Assembly: GCF_934772795.1 (NCBI RefSeq)
Contig: NZ_CAKVMR010000001.1
Location: 91,962 to 155,961 of the forward strand
Source of the DNA: an uncultured Holdemanella sp.
GTDB lineage: Bacteria; Bacillota_I; Bacilli_A; Erysipelotrichales; Erysipelotrichaceae
DNA length: 64,000 bases
Direction: 5' to 3'
Shown in pieces: positions 62,289-64,000 of the stretch. Made by a program: the position numbers and the translations under genes. Within the stretch, counting starts at the first letter, position 1. Every line of letters begins with the position of its first letter. The notes below the pieces were generated by a model. That model was not told the origin of the DNA. It ran no database searches and worked only from the letters and a program-made list of their open reading frames with translations.

Positions 62289-62315
62289 AACAAAGAAACA
62301 TTAAGTCTCTTTGTT
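62289..62315 (-). terminator. Second copy of the tns operon terminator
   Basis: The AACAAAG...CTTTGTT hairpin seen at 54.6 kb, next to the truncated tnsC stub. Confidence 0.7.
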
Positions 62316-62340
62316 CTAGGCGTTCGAAATGTAATCGCAA
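62316..62340 (-). pseudogene. Stub of tnsC, last seven codons and stop
   Basis: Minus-strand codons read CDYISNA then TAG. The same ending occurs in the larger fragment at 63.0 kb, while the complete tnsC ends CDYITDDN. Homology stops abruptly at about 62340. Confidence 0.65.
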
Positions 62341-62423
62341 AAAAAGCTGGGCAACGTTTCGAAGTTGATGTTGTTCAGAAAATGCTGATACCGAAAAATG
62401 CTATCAAAGATAAGCTACAATAG
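62341..62423 (+). pseudogene. C-terminal fragment of an unidentified plus-strand gene
   Basis: An open plus-strand stretch ending in TAG at 62421-62423, reading AGQRFEVDVVQKMLIPKN and a few more residues. It begins exactly at the tnsC break, has no start codon or ribosome binding site, and looks like the tail of a gene cut by the rearrangement. The family is unknown. Confidence 0.35.
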
Positions 62424-62463
62424 ATTATTTTTCTAATAGCCTATTAAGTTGCAATATTTTGAT

Positions 62464-62682
62464 CTATTTAGCTTCTTTTTTCTTATAATACCAATAACAG
62501 AAACTAATAAAAATTATGTCTGAAATGCACATAATGATTTTCCCTGTATCATGCATATATATACTATACAGAATCAATACTGTAGTAATGGTAAAAAAAG
62601 AAATCATTTTCCATTTCGAATAATCCGTAAATTGTACAATAAAAAATAAGATAAATTGTACAGTGAATAATAAGTAATACAT
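62464..62682 (-). CDS. Small hydrophobic membrane protein, 72 residues
   Basis: Starts MYYLLFTVQFILFFIVQF; three hydrophobic segments and a basic end (YYKKKEAK). AAGGAGG lies 14 bases before the ATG, rather far. I do not recognise the family. It lies in the rearranged region and may be cargo or a remnant. Confidence 0.5.
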   Translation of the reverse strand: MYYLLFTVQFILFFIVQFTDYSKWKMISFFTITTVLILYSIYMHDTGKIIMCISDIIFISFCYWYYKKKEAK

Positions 62683-62777
62683 ACGTATTTATTATACCTC
62701 CTTATACCTGTCTAAAATTATCATACTTAAAATCTAGAAAAGTTATTATTGTTTTAGACAACATGTCTAGAAGTTGT

Positions 62778-62912
62778 TTACTTTGCATCTGGATATGTGT
62801 CTTCAAATTTATCAGCATATCTATTGTGCTTTTTATACTTGAAGAACATGGCAATCAAGAAAACAACAGCTACGGCACCTAAAGCGTAAACCATCCAATC
62901 TAATGACATCAT
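62778..62912 (-). CDS. 44-residue single-helix membrane protein
   Basis: Starts MMSLDWMVYALGAVAVVFLI, one transmembrane helix (about 7-24), then a charged tail with KYKKHN and acidic residues. GGAGG lies 8 bases before the ATG. A promoter with TTGATT and TACAAT 16 bases apart (about 62966-62939 on the minus strand) precedes it. The family is unknown, but promoter, ribosome binding site and composition make it a likely gene. Confidence 0.6.
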   Translation of the reverse strand: MMSLDWMVYALGAVAVVFLIAMFFKYKKHNRYADKFEDTYPDAK

Positions 62913-62989
62913 ACACTATGTCCTCCTTTACACTTACATTGTACCATGCACCTTGATGTAATCAAAATGCTTACATACGAAAAGGCGAA

Positions 62990-63019
62990 AAAAACAAAGA
63001 AACATAAAGTCTCTTTGTT
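62990..63019 (-). terminator. Third copy of the tns operon terminator
   Basis: AACAAAGA (62993-63000) and TCTTTGTT (63012-63019), with a T tract on the minus strand, beside the large tnsC fragment. Confidence 0.72.
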
Positions 63020-63020
63020 C

Positions 63021-63475
63021 TTAGGCGTTCGAGATGTAATCACAGATGTTCTTCGATGCAGGAGTTCTTCTTGTAGCCTTTCTCTTTGGCTTTACAGGCT
63101 CCTCATTTAGAATGGCGATCACCTGTTTAGCTACTTCATGTGGTTTCAGACGATGATTGACATCTTCTTCTAAAACCATTCGAGTTGCTCTGCCGATTGA
63201 GTCAGAGTCAAACTCTACATAGATTTCACGGACCAAGTCGATGACCTTTGTCATCATCTTGCTCTCATAAACCATGTTGCTGATGTTGGATTCAGGCATT
63301 TGATATTTGTTCTTCTCTTCCTCAGCAATCGTAAGAATACGTTCATCTTCAAGTTCTTCAGTTCTTGCTTGATTAACAATGTCGATAGCGCCTTTCAACT
63401 GTTTGAAATGCTTGTTGTTAACATGTACAATGAACTTCTTGTCGATGGTCTCGATCTTCCCTTTGGACTTGCTGT
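63021..63475 (-). pseudogene. Truncated tnsC, C-terminal quarter
   Basis: Nearly identical by eye to codons about 379-523 of the complete tnsC at 54.6 kb, with a handful of base differences (for example EKP to EEP near the end). It ends CDYISNA rather than CDYITDDN. The similarity stops at 63475, where an unrelated plus-strand coding fragment begins. It lacks the ATPase motifs and cannot act as TnsC. Confidence 0.85.
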
Positions 63476-63659
63476 TGTTAAAACATATGTAAATAGTACA
63501 ATAGGTACCTTTACGAAAAGAGATGCTATGGAAAATTGCCCGAGTTTAGGCAGTTCTTCTGTGGAATCGGCACTAAAAAAATTAGTTGAAGATGGTACTA
63601 TTATTTGTAAAGGTCTAGGCCGTGCATCGCATTATATTAGAAAAGATGCGATTGAATAA
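63475..63659 (+). pseudogene. C-terminal winged-helix fragment, Fic-protein type
   Basis: Plus-strand frame reading YVNSTIGTFTKRDAMENC and ending GRASHYIRKDAIE with TAA at 63657-63659. The pattern 'GTFTKRD...SSSVESALKKLVEDG...GRASHYIR' is that of the winged helix at the end of many Fic-domain proteins. No Fic motif is present because the gene is cut at the tnsC junction. The upstream in-frame part is only antisense of tnsC. Confidence 0.5.
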
Positions 63660-63782
63660 TTATTACATACTAAAAATATATGACGAATCTTTTCTTATAT
63701 TAAGTGTGCATGAACAGACAATAACGGGATTAACTGAATTTGAAATATAGTATGTAGTGTTATTGAAATTTAAAATCATAAT

Positions 63783-63816
63783 AAAATAGCTAGAAGTTTG
63801 TGCTTCTAGCTATTTT
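63783..63816 (-). terminator. Terminator at the end of the last XRE gene
   Basis: Perfect 14-bp stem AAAATAGCTAGAAG / CTTCTAGCTATTTT around a 6-base loop; T-rich on both sides, so it may also work for the plus strand. The stem includes the XRE stop codon. Confidence 0.82.
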
Positions 63817-64000
63817 CATCGTCCTTTACATACTCCAATATATCACCAGGTTGACAATTTAATACTTCACAAATAGCTTCTAAAGTAGAGAAGCGAATCG
63901 CAGAAATCTTACCTGTTTTCATTTTTGATAAGTTGACATTGCTGACGCCAACTTTTTCAGACAACTCTTTTAAACTCATTTTTCGATCGGCCATGACACG
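63806..64000 (-). CDS. XRE-family regulator (YozG-like), probably cut by window edge
   Basis: At least 62 residues: ADRKMSLKELSEKVGVSNVN, then KTGKISAIRFSTLEAICEVL and QPGDILEYV. This is the short Cro/C1 helix-turn-helix type. Relatives usually begin a few residues before the MADRK methionine, with hydrophobic residues leading to it; the two codons before that ATG (Arg-Val) are open to the window edge, so the start may lie outside. Confidence 0.82.
   Translation of the reverse strand, partial: RVMADRKMSLKELSEKVGVSNVNLSKMKTGKISAIRFSTLEAICEVLNCQPGDILEYVKDDENS

Noticed and set aside
63300..63659. A 119-residue plus-strand protein
   Set aside because: The first half is only the antisense of truncated tnsC. 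Only the part after 63475 has a protein-like pattern, and it has no start codon of its own with a ribosome binding site.
63700..63730. TGAACAGACAATAACGGG as the right transposon end
   Set aside because: It resembles the left end TGTGAAACAGACAAAC but is in the same direction rather than inverted, and no iterons lie beside it.
54209..64000. CRISPR-associated transposon
   Set aside because: TniQ is short, as in CRISPR-guided elements, but there is no cas gene, no spacer array and no repeat-spacer pattern in the window. The iterons are evenly shaped ~20-base sites at the transposon end, not CRISPR repeats.

Overview
The window reads as a low-GC Firmicutes (Bacillota) chromosome, most likely Erysipelotrichia/Erysipelotrichaceae. 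This is inferred from gene order and protein features: a rimP-nusA-rnpM-ylxQ-infB-rbfA operon with a short IF-2, a complete crotonase-route butyrate module, MurT/GatD, a tRNA-dependent T-box in front of hisS-aspS, and a YebC starting MGRHFEV. I could not compare it with a genome. Nearly all of 1-53.9 kb is densely packed, ordinary chromosome; 54.2-64 kb is accessory DNA built around a Tn7-like transposon.

Layout. 0-5.3 kb: the 3' end of gmk and the translation/transcription operon rimP to rbfA. 5.2-14.6 kb: acetyl-CoA to butyryl-CoA. Two thiolases lie on the minus strand and bcd-etfB-etfA-hbd-crt-CoA transferase on the plus strand. An exact Rex-type operator sits immediately upstream of the bcd promoter, so the plus-strand operon is probably controlled by the NADH/NAD ratio. 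14.6-20 kb: a threonine aldolase-like gene, then a minus-strand run of nudix hydrolase, ATP-grasp ligase, esterase and metallophosphoesterase, and a secreted amidase. 20-27.6 kb: scpA-scpB-rluB-rsmE-mtaB-murE, rpsU, phoH and yebC. 27.6-30.9 kb: T-box leader, hisS, aspS. 31-32.6 kb: a RelE/ParE-DinJ toxin-antitoxin pair, an HD hydrolase, and an apparent 6S RNA gene. 32.7-47.1 kb: truB-ribF, asp23-like, 5'-nucleotidase, nusB-xseA-xseB-ispA, dxs-tlyA, recN-dinB-trmN6, a tyrosine recombinase, mrp and a YgjP-like metalloprotease. 47.2-53.9 kb: purB, divergent murT-gatD, and a small surface/secretion group (nuclease, lipoprotein, patatin, small membrane protein).

54.2-64 kb: one transposon end carries seven same-direction iterons. 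It is followed by a minus-strand operon tniQ-tnsA-tnsB-tnsC whose catalytic motifs all look intact. Divergent from tniQ is a 400-residue protein with an ISL3-type zinc finger and transposase fold but apparently without the first acidic DDE residue; it is translationally coupled to a small protein. This is the least explained gene in the window and the best candidate for a new component. No cas gene or CRISPR array is visible. Further right there is a second iteron array of a different sequence and two broken tnsC 3' ends that share a terminus unlike the complete copy, so related elements have inserted here more than once. No right-hand transposon end was found.

RNA and regulatory features worth noting are the T-box with overlapping Asp/His codons, the 6S-like RNA directly upstream of the HD gene, the Rex site, and several genes with TGn-TATAAT extended -10 promoters. 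Two clear genes of 44 and 48 codons encode tiny membrane proteins.
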